From Paenibacillus sp. FSL R5-0766 (GTDB lineage: Bacteria > Bacillota > Bacilli > Paenibacillales > Paenibacillaceae), in NCBI RefSeq assembly GCF_037971845.1, contig NZ_CP150227.1, forward strand, positions 5,828,001 to 5,892,000: a stretch of 64,000 bases of DNA, read 5' to 3'. Both the position numbers and the translations under genes were made by a program. The notes beneath the pieces were generated by a model. It saw only the letters and a program-made list of their open reading frames with translations. It had not been told where the DNA came from and did not search any database. Of this stretch, positions 52,566 through 61,201 are shown piece after piece; the stretch's first letter is position 1; every line of letters starts with the position of its first letter.

Positions 52566-54059
52566 TTAACGGTATTCAGCCAAACGATCATTGAGACTAC
52601 GTGTCTGTCCATAGACTTCCTGGTACAGTGCAAACAGTCCATCATAGACGGCAACTGTTTCCGGGTTCGGCTCATAGGACTTCGCTGGACGAATAAATGC
52701 TGTTGCACATTCCTGCAAGGACGGGAACCAGCCACAGCCATAGGCAGCCAGCATTGCTGCCCCCATCGCAGGACCTTGTTCGCTCTCCAGCTTCACAATC
52801 GTGGCGTTAAAAACATCCGCCTGCATTTGCAACCAAGCTTCGTTCTTGGCACCGCCACCAATGGAGATGACTTCATTAACTGTTTTGCCTGCACCACGCA
52901 GAATGTCAATGGACTCGCGCAGCGAGAAGGTAATGCCCTCCATCACCGCACGTCCAAAGTGCTCCAGCTTGTGCCCTGCATCCATACCGATGAAGCTGCC
53001 ACGGATATTCGCATCCGGATGAGGTGTACGCTCCCCAACGATATATGGTGTGAACAACAATCCGTTGCTGCCCGCCGGAACTTGATCGATGCCCTGCAAG
53101 AGCACATCAAATGATTTGTCCGCTGCAAACGTATCCTTGAACCAGGACAAGCTATATCCTGCAGCAAGTGTTACACCCATAATATAGAAGGCATCTTTCT
53201 CGCCGTGGTTAAAAAAGTGTACTTTGCCTTCGAAATCGAGATCTTTGCGCTCTTCGTAGGAAAGCACAACCCCGGACGTCCCGATGCTGCACATCGTCTG
53301 TCCTTCACTCAGAATACCTGCGCCAATGGCACCACATGCATTATCCGCGCCACCTGCATATACTTTCGTTGCAGCCGCCAGACCTGTTTGATCCGCAATC
53401 TCAGGCAGCAACGTGCCCACTTCCTCAAACGATTCCACAAGACGTGGGCAAAGGGAGATTGGCAGCTCGAATGCTTCTGCAATCTCGTTGCTCCACTGTT
53501 TGCCTGCAACGTCCAGTAGCAAAGTTCCCGCTGCATCAGAATAATCCATAGCGTAATCCCCGGTCAGGCGATAACGCACATAGTCTTTAGGCAACAGGAA
53601 CAAGGATGCTTGCTGTAACAATTCAGGCTCGTTCTCCTGAACCCACAGAATTTTTGGCAAGGTAAAACCTTCCAGTGCACGGTTCCGGGCAATGCTTAAC
53701 AGCTTGCCTTCCAGCACTTTTTCGATGCGACGGCACTGAGCCGTAGTACGTGTATCGTTCCACAGGATTGCATTTCGTAGCGGTTTGCCTTCAGCATCTA
53801 CCAAGACCAGTCCGTGCATCTGACCGGAGAAGCTCAATCCCTCGATTTCCGAAGGCTGCACGCCAGACACTTCCAGCAATTTACGCAAGGAAACAATGGT
53901 CTGCTCTACCCAATCTTCGGGATTTTGTTCGCTGTATCCAGCCTTGGGCTGGTACAACGGGTATGCCTCGGATGCTTCAAATGCCACTTTTCCTTCGCGA
54001 TTGACCAACACGGTTTTGACCGCGCTGGTTCCCAGATCGACGCCAATTACGTAACTCAT
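52566..54059 (-). CDS. xylB: Xylulokinase
   Basis: A 497-residue FGGY-family carbohydrate kinase that phosphorylates D-xylulose to xylulose 5-phosphate. It has V-D-L-G-T-S-A-V-K (phosphate-1 loop) at the start, S-G-Q-M-H-G-L-V near 78 (xylulose-binding region), the G-G-A-D-N-A-C-G segment near 235 and S-I-G-G-G-A-K-N-E in the second ATP loop. Length is normal. A GAGAGGAG site precedes the ATG. It lies downstream of xylA in the same direction but 690 bases away, past a terminator and two repeats. Confidence 0.93.
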   Translation of the reverse strand: MSYVIGVDLGTSAVKTVLVNREGKVAFEASEAYPLYQPKAGYSEQNPEDWVEQTIVSLRKLLEVSGVQPSEIEGLSFSGQMHGLVLVDAEGKPLRNAILWNDTRTTAQCRRIEKVLEGKLLSIARNRALEGFTLPKILWVQENEPELLQQASLFLLPKDYVRYRLTGDYAMDYSDAAGTLLLDVAGKQWSNEIAEAFELPISLCPRLVESFEEVGTLLPEIADQTGLAAATKVYAGGADNACGAIGAGILSEGQTMCSIGTSGVVLSYEERKDLDFEGKVHFFNHGEKDAFYIMGVTLAAGYSLSWFKDTFAADKSFDVLLQGIDQVPAGSNGLLFTPYIVGERTPHPDANIRGSFIGMDAGHKLEHFGRAVMEGITFSLRESIDILRGAGKTVNEVISIGGGAKNEAWLQMQADVFNATIVKLESEQGPAMGAAMLAAYGCGWFPSLQECATAFIRPAKSYEPNPETVAVYDGLFALYQEVYGQTRSLNDRLAEYR

Positions 54060-54090
54060 AGGTTAACTCCTCTCGTTTGTAACAGGATTG

Positions 54091-54255
54091 TATAAATGAA
54101 ACCCTCGATGCTCATGTGGTCACTCCGTGATCAGAAAACCCTTGGATCGCCGTTACCCCCAGATTTCCTTTATACCCTTTAGCAAGGGTGAAATCCGGGG
54201 ATAAATGCGACCGCTCCGCTTCCTCGGGTCCTTTCTGCTCACTTCGTTCTGCATG
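54091..54255. repeat. Direct repeat copy A (165 bp) between xylB and xylA
   Basis: It is repeated at 54348-54511 with an offset of 257 bases. The right-hand ~66 bases of the two copies are identical. The left part differs at roughly a dozen positions and in two short indels. It contains two hairpins, TGGTCAC/GTGATCA and CCCTT/AAGGG inside ATTTC/GAAAT, whose stems are kept in the other copy although the bases between them differ. No open frame of note. Confidence 0.85.
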
Positions 54256-54279
54256 ATGATCCTGGACACACATGGATAT

Positions 54280-54304
54280 GAAACGAGTAAAACGTACTCG
54301 TTTC
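54280..54304. repeat. Perfect 10-bp inverted repeat between the direct repeats
   Basis: GAAACGAGTA (54280-54289), five bases, TACTCGTTTC (54295-54304). It is not followed by a T-run, so it is not a terminator of normal type. It lies in the 92-base spacer between the two direct-repeat copies. Confidence 0.6.
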
Positions 54305-54347
54305 TGTAGCCAAAAATCGTGCCAACGACGTCTATCCGTCATTGGTA

Positions 54348-54511
54348 TATAAATGAAACCTTGATGCTCATGTGGTCACTTCGTGATCAGAAAACCCTCA
54401 GATCGCCGTTACCCCTAGATTCACTTTAATCCCTTTGAAAAGGGAGAAATCCGGGGATAAATGCGACCGCTCCGCTTCCTCGGGTCCTTTCTGCTCACTT
54501 CGTTCTGCATG
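54348..54511. repeat. Direct repeat copy B (164 bp) between xylB and xylA
   Basis: Second copy of the element at 54091-54255. Its central hairpin is CCCTTT/AAAGGG with a two-base loop. In copy A this is CCCTT/AAGGG with a four-base loop, so the stem is preserved through sequence change. Confidence 0.85.
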
Positions 54512-54575
54512 CTCCATCTTAGACAACCATTTATATCAAAAATTTTAAAAAACCGCGTTATTTTTTAACCAAAAA

Positions 54576-54612
54576 ACCGCCCTCGTCTTCCCAAGGGAAA
54601 GTCGGGGACGGT
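54576..54612 (-). terminator. Terminator of xylA
   Basis: On the minus strand ACCGTCCCCGACTTTCCC folds against GGGAAGACGAGGGCGGT with some mismatches, followed by six T residues. It ends the xylA message about 140 bases after its stop, before the repeats and xylB. Confidence 0.75.
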
Positions 54613-54749
54613 CCGAATGTCATGCTTGTTCAGGCGTTCCATGGTACAAGCTAATCTTGTGCATAGGCTAGTTTGGATACTAATGTCCAACACATATGAG
54701 TTGAGTAACCATCGGTGGTCGACGTGCACCAACCCTGCCTTATGCGCTA

Positions 54750-56066
54750 TTAGTCAGCCAAGATGTACTGGTTAAGTTGTGCTCTCAGCAATTCCTGACG
54801 TCCGGATTGGTTTTTGCGTGGGCTTTCGTTGTTCAACGCGTACTCAGCAAGGGAAGCCAGTGTTGCTTTACCTGCAACCACATCTGCACCAATACCTTCG
54901 CTGAAGCTGCTGTAACGTTTTTCGATGAAGTCATCGAATACGCGATCTTCAATCAACTTCGCTGCTACTTTCAGACCTTTTGCATACGTGTCCATACCTG
55001 CAATGTGTGCCAGGAACAGATCGTCAGCTTCGAAGGAACCACGACGTACTTTCGCGTCAAAGTTCACACCACCACGGCCGATACCGCCGTTTTTCAATAC
55101 TTCATACATTGTCAACGTAGCATCGTACATATCAACCGGGAACTCATCCGTATCCCAACCGATCAACATATCGCCTTGGTTTGCATCGAGGGATCCGAGC
55201 ATGCCGTTTGTACGAGCAACGCGGATTTCGTGATCGAATGTATGACCAGCCAGAGTAGCATGGTTCGCTTCCAGGTTGAGTTTGAAGTGTTTGTCCAAAC
55301 CGTATTTTTGCAAGAAAGCAATGGAAGTTGCTGCATCATAATCATATTGGTGTTTCGTTGGCTCTTTTGGTTTAGGCTCGATCAGGAATTGTGCATCAAA
55401 GCCAATTTCCTTCGCGTAGTCTACAGCCATGTGGAACATGCGAGCAATGTTGTCTTGCTCCAGTTGCATGTCTGTGTTCAGCAATGTGTCGTAACCTTCA
55501 CGACCGCCCCAGAATACATAGTTTTCAGCGCCCAGACGTTTACCAACTTCCAGACCTTTTTTGATCTGTGCTGCTGCGTGAGCATACACATCTGCGTTGC
55601 AAGTGGATGCTGCACCAAACATGAAGCGTGGGTTCGAGAACATGTTCGCCGTGTTCCAGAGCAGTTTTTTGCCGCTGGATTTCATATGATCTTCAATCAG
55701 ATCAACAATTGTATCAATGTTGCTGTAGAACTCACGCAGGTTGTTGCCTTCTGGTGCAATGTCCACATCGTGGAAACAAAAGAACGGGAGATTCATTTTT
55801 TCCAAAAATTCAAATGCCGCTTCCACTCGTACTTTCGCGAGGTCCAGACCCGAGTATTTATCCCACGAACGAACAGCTGTCTCCGCACCAAACGGGTCAC
55901 TGCCGCCTGCAGTTAATGTATGCCAGTAAGCCATGCCGAAACGGAAATGTTCTTCCATCGATTTGCCGGCTACCACTTCTTCCGGATTATAATGTTTAAA
56001 AGCAAAAGGATTCTTGGAATCTTTACCTTCAAATGCAATTTTATTAACGGATTCAAAATAGGCCAT
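54750..56066 (-). CDS. xylA: Xylose isomerase
   Basis: A 438-residue xylose isomerase (class II length) converting D-xylose to D-xylulose. Family signatures are [10 protein letters not shown] with the catalytic His near residue 101, [11 protein letters not shown] near 190, [12 protein letters not shown] with a metal-binding Glu near 232 and [12 protein letters not shown]. The enzyme is cytoplasmic and uses two Mg2+ or Mn2+. GAGGAGG fixes the ATG. The operator, promoter and cre site lie directly upstream, and xylR diverges from it. Confidence 0.95.
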   Translation of the reverse strand: MAYFESVNKIAFEGKDSKNPFAFKHYNPEEVVAGKSMEEHFRFGMAYWHTLTAGGSDPFGAETAVRSWDKYSGLDLAKVRVEAAFEFLEKMNLPFFCFHDVDIAPEGNNLREFYSNIDTIVDLIEDHMKSSGKKLLWNTANMFSNPRFMFGAASTCNADVYAHAAAQIKKGLEVGKRLGAENYVFWGGREGYDTLLNTDMQLEQDNIARMFHMAVDYAKEIGFDAQFLIEPKPKEPTKHQYDYDAATSIAFLQKYGLDKHFKLNLEANHATLAGHTFDHEIRVARTNGMLGSLDANQGDMLIGWDTDEFPVDMYDATLTMYEVLKNGGIGRGGVNFDAKVRRGSFEADDLFLAHIAGMDTYAKGLKVAAKLIEDRVFDDFIEKRYSSFSEGIGADVVAGKATLASLAEYALNNESPRKNQSGRQELLRAQLNQYILAD

Positions 56067-56093
56067 GTGTAAAATGCCTCCTCAATAGTTTTA

Positions 56094-56107
56094 AGAAATC
56101 GTTTACA
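56094..56107 (-). promoter_or_regulatory. Candidate cre site (CcpA) in the xylA leader
   Basis: Read on the minus strand, TGTAAACGATTTCT matches the cre consensus TGWNANCGNTNWCA at all defined positions but the last. It is just downstream of the xylA -10, a position where CcpA blocks transcription, and implies glucose repression. Confidence 0.65.
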
Positions 56108-56112
56108 CCGTT

Positions 56113-56141
56113 ATCCTATCACATCGAATTTACTTTGTCTA
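56113..56141 (-). promoter_or_regulatory. Candidate xylA promoter
   Basis: On the minus strand TAGACA (56141-56136), 17 bases, TAGGAT (56118-56113). The -35 lies inside the palindromic operator, so bound XylR would exclude RNA polymerase. Confidence 0.5.
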
Positions 56142-56159
56142 TTGGTTAAACAAAGTAAA
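56129..56159. promoter_or_regulatory. XylR operator palindrome
   Basis: TTTACTTTGT (56129-56138) and ACAAAGTAAA (56150-56159) are a perfect inverted repeat with an 11-base centre, extended inward by TA/TA. It resembles the AT-rich xyl operators of Bacillus (A-G-T-T-T-G-T-type half sites) and lies between divergent xylA and xylR. Confidence 0.75.
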
Positions 56160-56264
56160 ATAAAATTGTTTTTTACATGTTTGTTTACGCTATAATAGTC
56201 GAATAACTTGTTTCGGATGTGGGTCAGAACCCTTTTATCAGAAGAATAGGAGTGCCTTAACCAT

Positions 56265-57431
56265 ATGAAAATTACCGGAGACCAGATGCTGGTCAAAAAA
56301 ATAAACAAGTCGATCGTTCTGGATACGATCCGGCGCCATGCCCCTCTTTCTCGCGCACGAGTGTCCGAGGTTACGGGGCTGAACAAAGCAACGGTATCCA
56401 ACCTGGTTGCTGATCTGATCAGTGATGACCTGGTGCAGGAGATTGGCCCTGGTGAATCCAGCGGCGGACGTAAACCACTCATGCTGCTGTTCCGAGGGAC
56501 ATCCGGCTATGCAGTCGGTCTGGAACTCAGTGTGACCCATTTGAAAGGCGTGCTTACAGATCTGGAAGGACACATCATTACAGAGTACGCAGTGACCTTG
56601 GAACATCATGACGTGTCCTCTGTACTGGAGCAATTGAAATTGGCAGCAAAACAGCTCATTGAAGCAGCTCCTGCTTCCCCTCATGGAGTCATTGGTATTG
56701 GCATCGGCGTGCCCGGCATGGTGGATGAGGCAGGAACGGTCCTGTTTGCACCCAACCTGGGGTGGGAGAAGGTAACTCTGCGCTCAATGCTTGAAGAAGA
56801 ATTTGAACTGCCTGTAACGATCGATAATGAAGCCAATGCGGGTGCTCATGGAGAGCTGAATTTTGGGGCAGGTATCGGTGTCCGTCACATGATCTACATC
56901 AGTGCAGGCATGGGGATTGGTTCAGGCATCATGGTAGATGGTGAATTATACAAAGGTGCATGGGGCTACGCAGGGGAAACAGGCCATATGTCCATTGAAG
57001 CGGAAGGTCTGCCCTGCTCCTGTGGTAATCGTGGTTGCTGGGAGTTATACGCATCGGAAAAAGCTTACGAGCACCAGGATCATCAGCTAAAATTACCTGC
57101 TCATACCACACGGGAGCTAATTCATTATGCGGAGCAAGGCCACGATGCTGTTCAGGAATTATACAACACGATTGGACGCAAACTGGGGATTGGCATTACC
57201 AATATCGTTAACAGTTTCAACCCGGAACGTATTATCATTGGCGGTCCGCTCTCTGAAGCAGGTCCATGGATTGAAACAGCGTTAAAACAAGTTGTCGAGG
57301 AACGTACATTACCTTATCACCGCCGCAGTTTGCAGATTGAATGGGCAGCTCTGGGCAGCCGTTCCACCCGTGTTGGTGCCGCTTACTCTGCAATATCCCA
57401 GTTTTTAGGGAAAATCAGGGTGTCTGTCTAA
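56265..57431 (+). CDS. xylR: Xylose repressor, ROK family
   Basis: A 388-residue ROK-family repressor. An N-terminal winged helix-turn-helix (~14-60, S-R-A-R-V-S-E-V-T-G-L-N-K-A-T-V-S-N-L) is followed by the ROK domain. This has G-I-G-I-G-V-P-G-M-V-D (~137), D-N-E-A-N-A-G-A-H-G-E and the zinc-binding C-S-C-G-N-R-G-C-W-E cluster (~247-256). It should bind the operator at 56129-56159 and release it when xylose binds. AGGAG precedes the ATG, and a TATAAT (56191-56196) is its likely -10. Confidence 0.92.
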   Translation: MKITGDQMLVKKINKSIVLDTIRRHAPLSRARVSEVTGLNKATVSNLVADLISDDLVQEIGPGESSGGRKPLMLLFRGTSGYAVGLELSVTHLKGVLTDLEGHIITEYAVTLEHHDVSSVLEQLKLAAKQLIEAAPASPHGVIGIGIGVPGMVDEAGTVLFAPNLGWEKVTLRSMLEEEFELPVTIDNEANAGAHGELNFGAGIGVRHMIYISAGMGIGSGIMVDGELYKGAWGYAGETGHMSIEAEGLPCSCGNRGCWELYASEKAYEHQDHQLKLPAHTTRELIHYAEQGHDAVQELYNTIGRKLGIGITNIVNSFNPERIIIGGPLSEAGPWIETALKQVVEERTLPYHRRSLQIEWAALGSRSTRVGAAYSAISQFLGKIRVSV

Positions 57432-57578
57432 TAATAGATGAAAATTGACATCATTTTGCCCCATTTCCTCCCTTTTTGTTAAAGAAATCCAGATGTATAA
57501 TGGGGTTATGTGATTTTTGTCATGGCTGTGTGAATCAAGCTGTGTTAATTCCGATAACGAAACGGAGTGAAAAGAAGC

Positions 57579-57776
57579 GTGACCTACGTGGATACTTCAG
57601 ATATCTCGGCGCAAATGTTTGTCACCGTACTCCTGTTCCTGATTGTGCTTGCGCCCTTGTTCAGCCTTGGCATACTCCGATTGTTCCAGAGCAAAAAGAA
57701 GGCTGGTTTCATGTACATGCTGTCAGGATTGCTGGTGTATGTTGTATTTCAGACTTTCATGAGTATTTTTTTCTAG
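57579..57776 (+). CDS. Small two-helix membrane protein
   Basis: A 65-residue hydrophobic protein with two probable transmembrane helices (residues ~13-36 and ~46-64), separated by a basic loop (F-Q-S-K-K-K-A-G). I place the start at a GTG at 57579, eleven bases after a GGAG. The frame extends four codons upstream to another GTG without a site. A TATAAT at 57496-57501 and a terminator at 57801 frame it as a single gene. The family is not recognised and no function is proposed. Confidence 0.6.
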   Translation: MTYVDTSDISAQMFVTVLLFLIVLAPLFSLGILRLFQSKKKAGFMYMLSGLLVYVVFQTFMSIFF

Positions 57777-57800
57777 ATCATATTCTGCGTTTGCACAAAA

Positions 57801-57830
57801 AACCGTACCCTTCCGGGTACGGTTCTTTCT
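57801..57830 (+). terminator. Terminator after the small membrane protein gene
   Basis: AACCGTACCC and GGGTACGGTT pair perfectly around a TTCC loop, with T-rich sequence after and A6 before. It can also stop transcripts from the glutaredoxin side. Confidence 0.9.
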
Positions 57831-57915
57831 ATATCCTAACGGCTCGCGAAAACCGGAATTGCATATGAATCGAAATTTTCTTTCAACACATGATGATTCA
57901 GATAATCAGCCTGAT

Positions 57916-58146
57916 TTAAGCGTCCAATGCTTTGGCAAATTGGGTTTTGTTCATACCCAGAATGCGGTGTTCACCAATGACAGTCAATGGCACGGCACGT
58001 ACGCCCATGTCCCATACTTGTTGTGCATATTCATCGCTTGTTTCGATGTTGCGCTCTTCATAAGAGATACCTTTGTCAGCCAGGAACGTTTTTACGGATT
58101 TGCAGTTTGGGCAGTTCGTTGATGTATATACAATTACGTTTTCCAT
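57916..58146 (-). CDS. Glutaredoxin-like (NrdH-type) redox protein
   Basis: A 76-residue thioredoxin-fold protein with the redox motif C-P-N-C at residues 12-15, a cis-Pro in A-V-P-L-T-V and the closing G-M-N-K-T-Q-F helix. It is like NrdH/YruB glutaredoxins, which are reduced by thioredoxin reductase rather than glutathione in bacteria without glutathione. The trxB gene 62 bases upstream in the same direction fits such a pairing. A GAGGTG site precedes the ATG. Confidence 0.85.
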   Translation of the reverse strand: MENVIVYTSTNCPNCKSVKTFLADKGISYEERNIETSDEYAQQVWDMGVRAVPLTVIGEHRILGMNKTQFAKALDA

Positions 58147-58208
58147 GTTTAATTCACCTCATATGGTTTTATATTAATCTATAGTTTGGTTGGAATCAGC
58201 TCATTCTA

Positions 58209-59150
58209 TTACAGAACAACTGCGCTGTGCTCCAAGCTCTCAATGTATTTCTCTGTGTCCATGGCAGCCATACATCCGCTACCTGCAGCTGTAATCGCTT
58301 GTTTGTAACGTGTATCCTGTACGTCACCACATGCAAATACGCCTGGGATGTTTGTCTCGGATGTACCTGGTGTAGTCAGGATATAACCATGTTCGTCCGT
58401 CGTGATCTGTCCGCCAAGGAAACCAGTGTTTGGTGTGTGACCGATCGCTACGAATACGCCGCTTGCCGGAATCACTTCTTCTTCACCTGTTTCGTTGTTC
58501 AACACTTTCAGTCCGGTTACGCCGTTGTCGCCAGCAAGTACTTCGAGTGGTGTACGGTTCAAAGCCATTTCTACTTTTTCGTTGCTACGTGCACGATCCT
58601 GCATGATTTTGGAGCCACGCAGTTCTTCACGACGGTGTACCAGCGTTACTTTGGAACCGAAACGGGACAGGAAGCTTGCTTCCTCAAGAGCAGAGTCGCC
58701 ACCACCGATGACAATGATTTCTTTGTTACGGAAGAAGAATCCGTCACATGTTGCACATGTGCTGACACCGCGGCCCACGTTCGTTTCTTCGCCAGGAATA
58801 CCGAGGTATTTAGCAGATGCGCCTGTAGACAGAATCAATGTTTCCGATACGAGTTCACCCATACCTTCAACTTGAATCTTGAATGGACGCTCGCTCATGT
58901 CGATGTTGTTCACCCAGCCTGTACGGAATTCAGCACCGAAGCGCTCAGCTTGTTTACGCATGTTGTCCATCAGTTCAGGACCCATAATACCATCAGGGAA
59001 ACCTGGGAAGTTCTCCACTTCAGTCGTTGTTGTCAGTTGGCCACCAGGTTGTGGTCCTTCAATAACGAGTGGGTTCAAGTTGGCACGTGCCAGATAGATT
59101 GCTGCTGTCAGCCCTGCAGGGCCTGTTCCAATAATAATTGATTTATACAT
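58209..59150 (-). CDS. trxB: Thioredoxin-disulfide reductase
   Basis: A 313-residue NADPH-dependent flavoprotein reducing thioredoxin. The FAD loop G-T-G-P-A-G-L-T-A-A is at the N-terminus and the redox C-A-T-C motif near 133-136. The NADPH-binding G-G-G-D-S-A-L-E-E-A follows at ~150. The FAD-contacting G-V-F-A-C-G-D-V-Q-D is near the end. The frame is open from 59219, but GGGGGAGG eight bases before the ATG at 59150 decides the start. The glutaredoxin gene follows, and a PerR-like box lies about 150 bases upstream. Confidence 0.94.
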   Translation of the reverse strand: MYKSIIIGTGPAGLTAAIYLARANLNPLVIEGPQPGGQLTTTTEVENFPGFPDGIMGPELMDNMRKQAERFGAEFRTGWVNNIDMSERPFKIQVEGMGELVSETLILSTGASAKYLGIPGEETNVGRGVSTCATCDGFFFRNKEIIVIGGGDSALEEASFLSRFGSKVTLVHRREELRGSKIMQDRARSNEKVEMALNRTPLEVLAGDNGVTGLKVLNNETGEEEVIPASGVFVAIGHTPNTGFLGGQITTDEHGYILTTPGTSETNIPGVFACGDVQDTRYKQAITAAGSGCMAAMDTEKYIESLEHSAVVL

Positions 59151-59302
59151 GTATAGTTCCTCCCCCGGGTTCTGCAAAAAGGTTAGGCCCTCCGGCATCA
59201 AAAGCTTAGGCTTTTGCATACACTAGAACGAAAAGCCCACATCATGTCCACAAGTCCTGCCTGCGAAATGAGAATTGCCCTATGCAGAAACGGAATTCTA
59301 AT

Positions 59303-59317
59303 TTATAATCATTCTAA
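59303..59317. promoter_or_regulatory. PerR-like box between trxB and the ZIP gene
   Basis: TTATAATCATTCTAA matches the PerR consensus TTATAATNATTATAA at all but one position. It could control trxB, the ZIP gene or both. The PerR, Fur and Zur boxes are similar, so the protein that binds is uncertain. Confidence 0.6.
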
Positions 59318-59406
59318 TCTGTTGTTCATTATGATCTCTTTTATGTACGGTGTCAATGCTCGGCAGCGATTATGAAGAAGTCTTCATCAGGAGGGAAAAT
59401 GGAAGC

Positions 59407-60138
59407 ATGAACGATGCACTCATTGGCAGTTTTATATCAGCCATGTCTACCGGCCTAGGGGCCGTACCGATTCTATTTATGCGCAGAATATCGCACCGTC
59501 TGCGTGATATTTTGCTGGCCTACGCCGCAGGTATTATGACCTCGGCTTCAGTGTATAACCTTATTCCGGAAGCACTTGGCCAATCAAATCTTTTTGTACT
59601 CGCATTTGGTATTTTACTTGGTAGCCTGGTTCTACTGGTGCTGGAGATGAAGATTCCACACGTCGATCTGGAGAATCCCGAGAAAATGCCTTTTAAAATT
59701 GAAACCAAAGCCTTCATGATTATTGCAGCCATCACCATGCATAACCTGCCGGAAGGGTTATCCGTTGGCGTCAGCTATGCAAGCTCAGATGAGAGCCTGG
59801 GCAATCTCATTGCCTTTTCCATCGGATTGCAGAATGCACCGGAAGGATTCTTGGTGGCCCTCTTTCTCGTGAACCAGAACATTGGCCGCTTCAAAGCGCT
59901 GGGTATTGCCACCCTGACCGGAGCGGTAGAGATTATTACAGCTATGATTGGTTACACCTTGAGCAGTCTCGTAGCTGGTCTTGTGCCTTATGGTCTGGCC
60001 TTTGCAGCCGGTGCGATGATGTTCATCGTCTATAAGGAACTTATCCCTGAGAGTCACGGCGATGGTAATGCACGTGTGGCGACGATGTCGTTTTTACTCG
60101 GGCTCATCACGATGATTGGTCTGACCGAACTGTTTTAA
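59407..60138 (+). CDS. ZIP family divalent metal transporter
   Basis: A 243-residue membrane protein with about eight helices. The ZIP metal-site motifs are H-N-L-P-E-G in helix 4 (about residue 104) and N-A-P-E-G-F in helix 5. The usual His in the second motif position is replaced by N. ZIP proteins carry Zn2+, Fe2+ or Mn2+, usually into the cytoplasm. The frame starts at 59350, but AGGAGGG and GGAAG before the ATG at 59407, which gives the normal N-terminus, favour the later start. The Fur-family box at 59303 suggests metal or peroxide control. Confidence 0.83.
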   Translation: MNDALIGSFISAMSTGLGAVPILFMRRISHRLRDILLAYAAGIMTSASVYNLIPEALGQSNLFVLAFGILLGSLVLLVLEMKIPHVDLENPEKMPFKIETKAFMIIAAITMHNLPEGLSVGVSYASSDESLGNLIAFSIGLQNAPEGFLVALFLVNQNIGRFKALGIATLTGAVEIITAMIGYTLSSLVAGLVPYGLAFAAGAMMFIVYKELIPESHGDGNARVATMSFLLGLITMIGLTELF

Positions 60139-60147
60139 TTGAAGACT

Positions 60148-60191
60148 AAAGAACCCGAGCGAACAGTCCAAGACTGTCGACCGGGTTCTTT
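60148..60191. terminator. Terminator after the ZIP gene
   Basis: AAAGAACCCG and CGGGTTCTTT pair, with an inner ACAGTC/GACTGT stem. It serves the ZIP gene and possibly the convergent hydrolase gene. Confidence 0.88.
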
Positions 60192-60261
60192 GTTTAGCCA
60201 CAAATGAAGATTCCATGAAATTACTGGGATCGTCTGTCAGAGGTATTGCGCCCACTCCTGA

Positions 60262-61071
60262 TCAGGATTGGATGAAACGAATCAGTTCCGAATTGAATTT
60301 TTCCAATTCATCATAGAATGCACCATGACCGCTCTCTTCAAAAGCAATAAGTTGAGACGAAGCGATGCCTTGGTGCATCTGCTCGGCGAACTCAAACGAA
60401 CAGATCTCATCTTTTTTCCCGTGCAAAATGGCTGTTGGCACCTGAATGGAACTCAGGTCATCTCGCAAGTCCTCATCCCGCAACGCCATTGCACTGCGAA
60501 TGGTACCATAAGATGAAGCTTCCATGCCGAGGGCGTGGAACCAATCCATGAAGGGCTGGCTGTGTTTCTTCGCGAAGAACATGCCGCCAAACGTCTCCAG
60601 TAACTTCGGACGATCTGCAAAGATCGGCTCAATGATCTGCTCGTTCAGCTGCTCTGAAGTCAATCCATACGGATAACCTTCACGCTGTGTGAACACAGGT
60701 GCTGCCGCAGATAACAAGGCCAGCTTGGAGACACCATGTCCCTTATGGCGAGCCATGTAATGTACTGCGATCGCTCCACCCATAGAGAATCCTGCGAGTA
60801 CCGCGCCTTTCAGCTCCAGATCATCAATAACGGCACGAACATCGTCTGCCATGCGATCATAATCATATCCTGTGGAAGGCTTATCCGATAAGCCATATCC
60901 TCTAAAATCTATCGCAATGGCACGAATGCCATGGTTCGGCAGTACGTTCAATTGGTATTCAAACATTTTATAATTAACAGGCCAGCCGTGCAAAAAGACA
61001 ACCGGGGTTCCTTCGCCAATATCTTCAACATATACTTTTACATTTGGTTCCACTTGTACATAACGTCCCAT
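60262..61071 (-). CDS. Alpha/beta hydrolase (chloroperoxidase/esterase-like)
   Basis: A 269-residue alpha/beta hydrolase with H-G-W-P-V at the oxyanion site, D-F-R-G-Y-G-L-S, nucleophile elbow G-F-S-M-G-G near 95, acid in G-K-K-D near 220 and the catalytic His in G-H-G-A. The pattern fits non-haem chloroperoxidase-like esterases. The frame extends to 61176, but GGGAG at eight bases before the ATG at 61071 fixes the start. It lies between the ZIP gene and the metal ATPase, 131 bases from the latter. I see no functional link. Confidence 0.84.
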   Translation of the reverse strand: MGRYVQVEPNVKVYVEDIGEGTPVVFLHGWPVNYKMFEYQLNVLPNHGIRAIAIDFRGYGLSDKPSTGYDYDRMADDVRAVIDDLELKGAVLAGFSMGGAIAVHYMARHKGHGVSKLALLSAAAPVFTQREGYPYGLTSEQLNEQIIEPIFADRPKLLETFGGMFFAKKHSQPFMDWFHALGMEASSYGTIRSAMALRDEDLRDDLSSIQVPTAILHGKKDEICSFEFAEQMHQGIASSQLIAFEESGHGAFYDELEKFNSELIRFIQS

Positions 61072-61201
61072 ATTCACAGCTCCCTTATTATCGAATCGTC
61101 TCTTCGAATCATTACCCGCTGACCCAAGGTTCAAACGTAAGCCGTTCAACCAGCCGCATACTACCAGCGAGACCAATTAGCCATTTCCTCTTCTAATCTC
61201 A

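Noticed and set aside
54777..55916. A 379-codon open frame on the plus strand
   Set aside because: It is exactly antisense to xylA, which has complete family motifs. The frame translates to a Cys/Phe/Val-rich sequence with no ribosome binding site, a typical mirror of a codon-biased gene.
56238..56684. A 148-codon minus-strand frame
   Set aside because: Antisense to the helix-turn-helix region of xylR, without motifs or start signal.
58227..59141. A 304-codon open frame on the plus strand
   Set aside because: Antisense to trxB, with Cys/Thr/Phe-rich composition and no recognisable motif or start signal.
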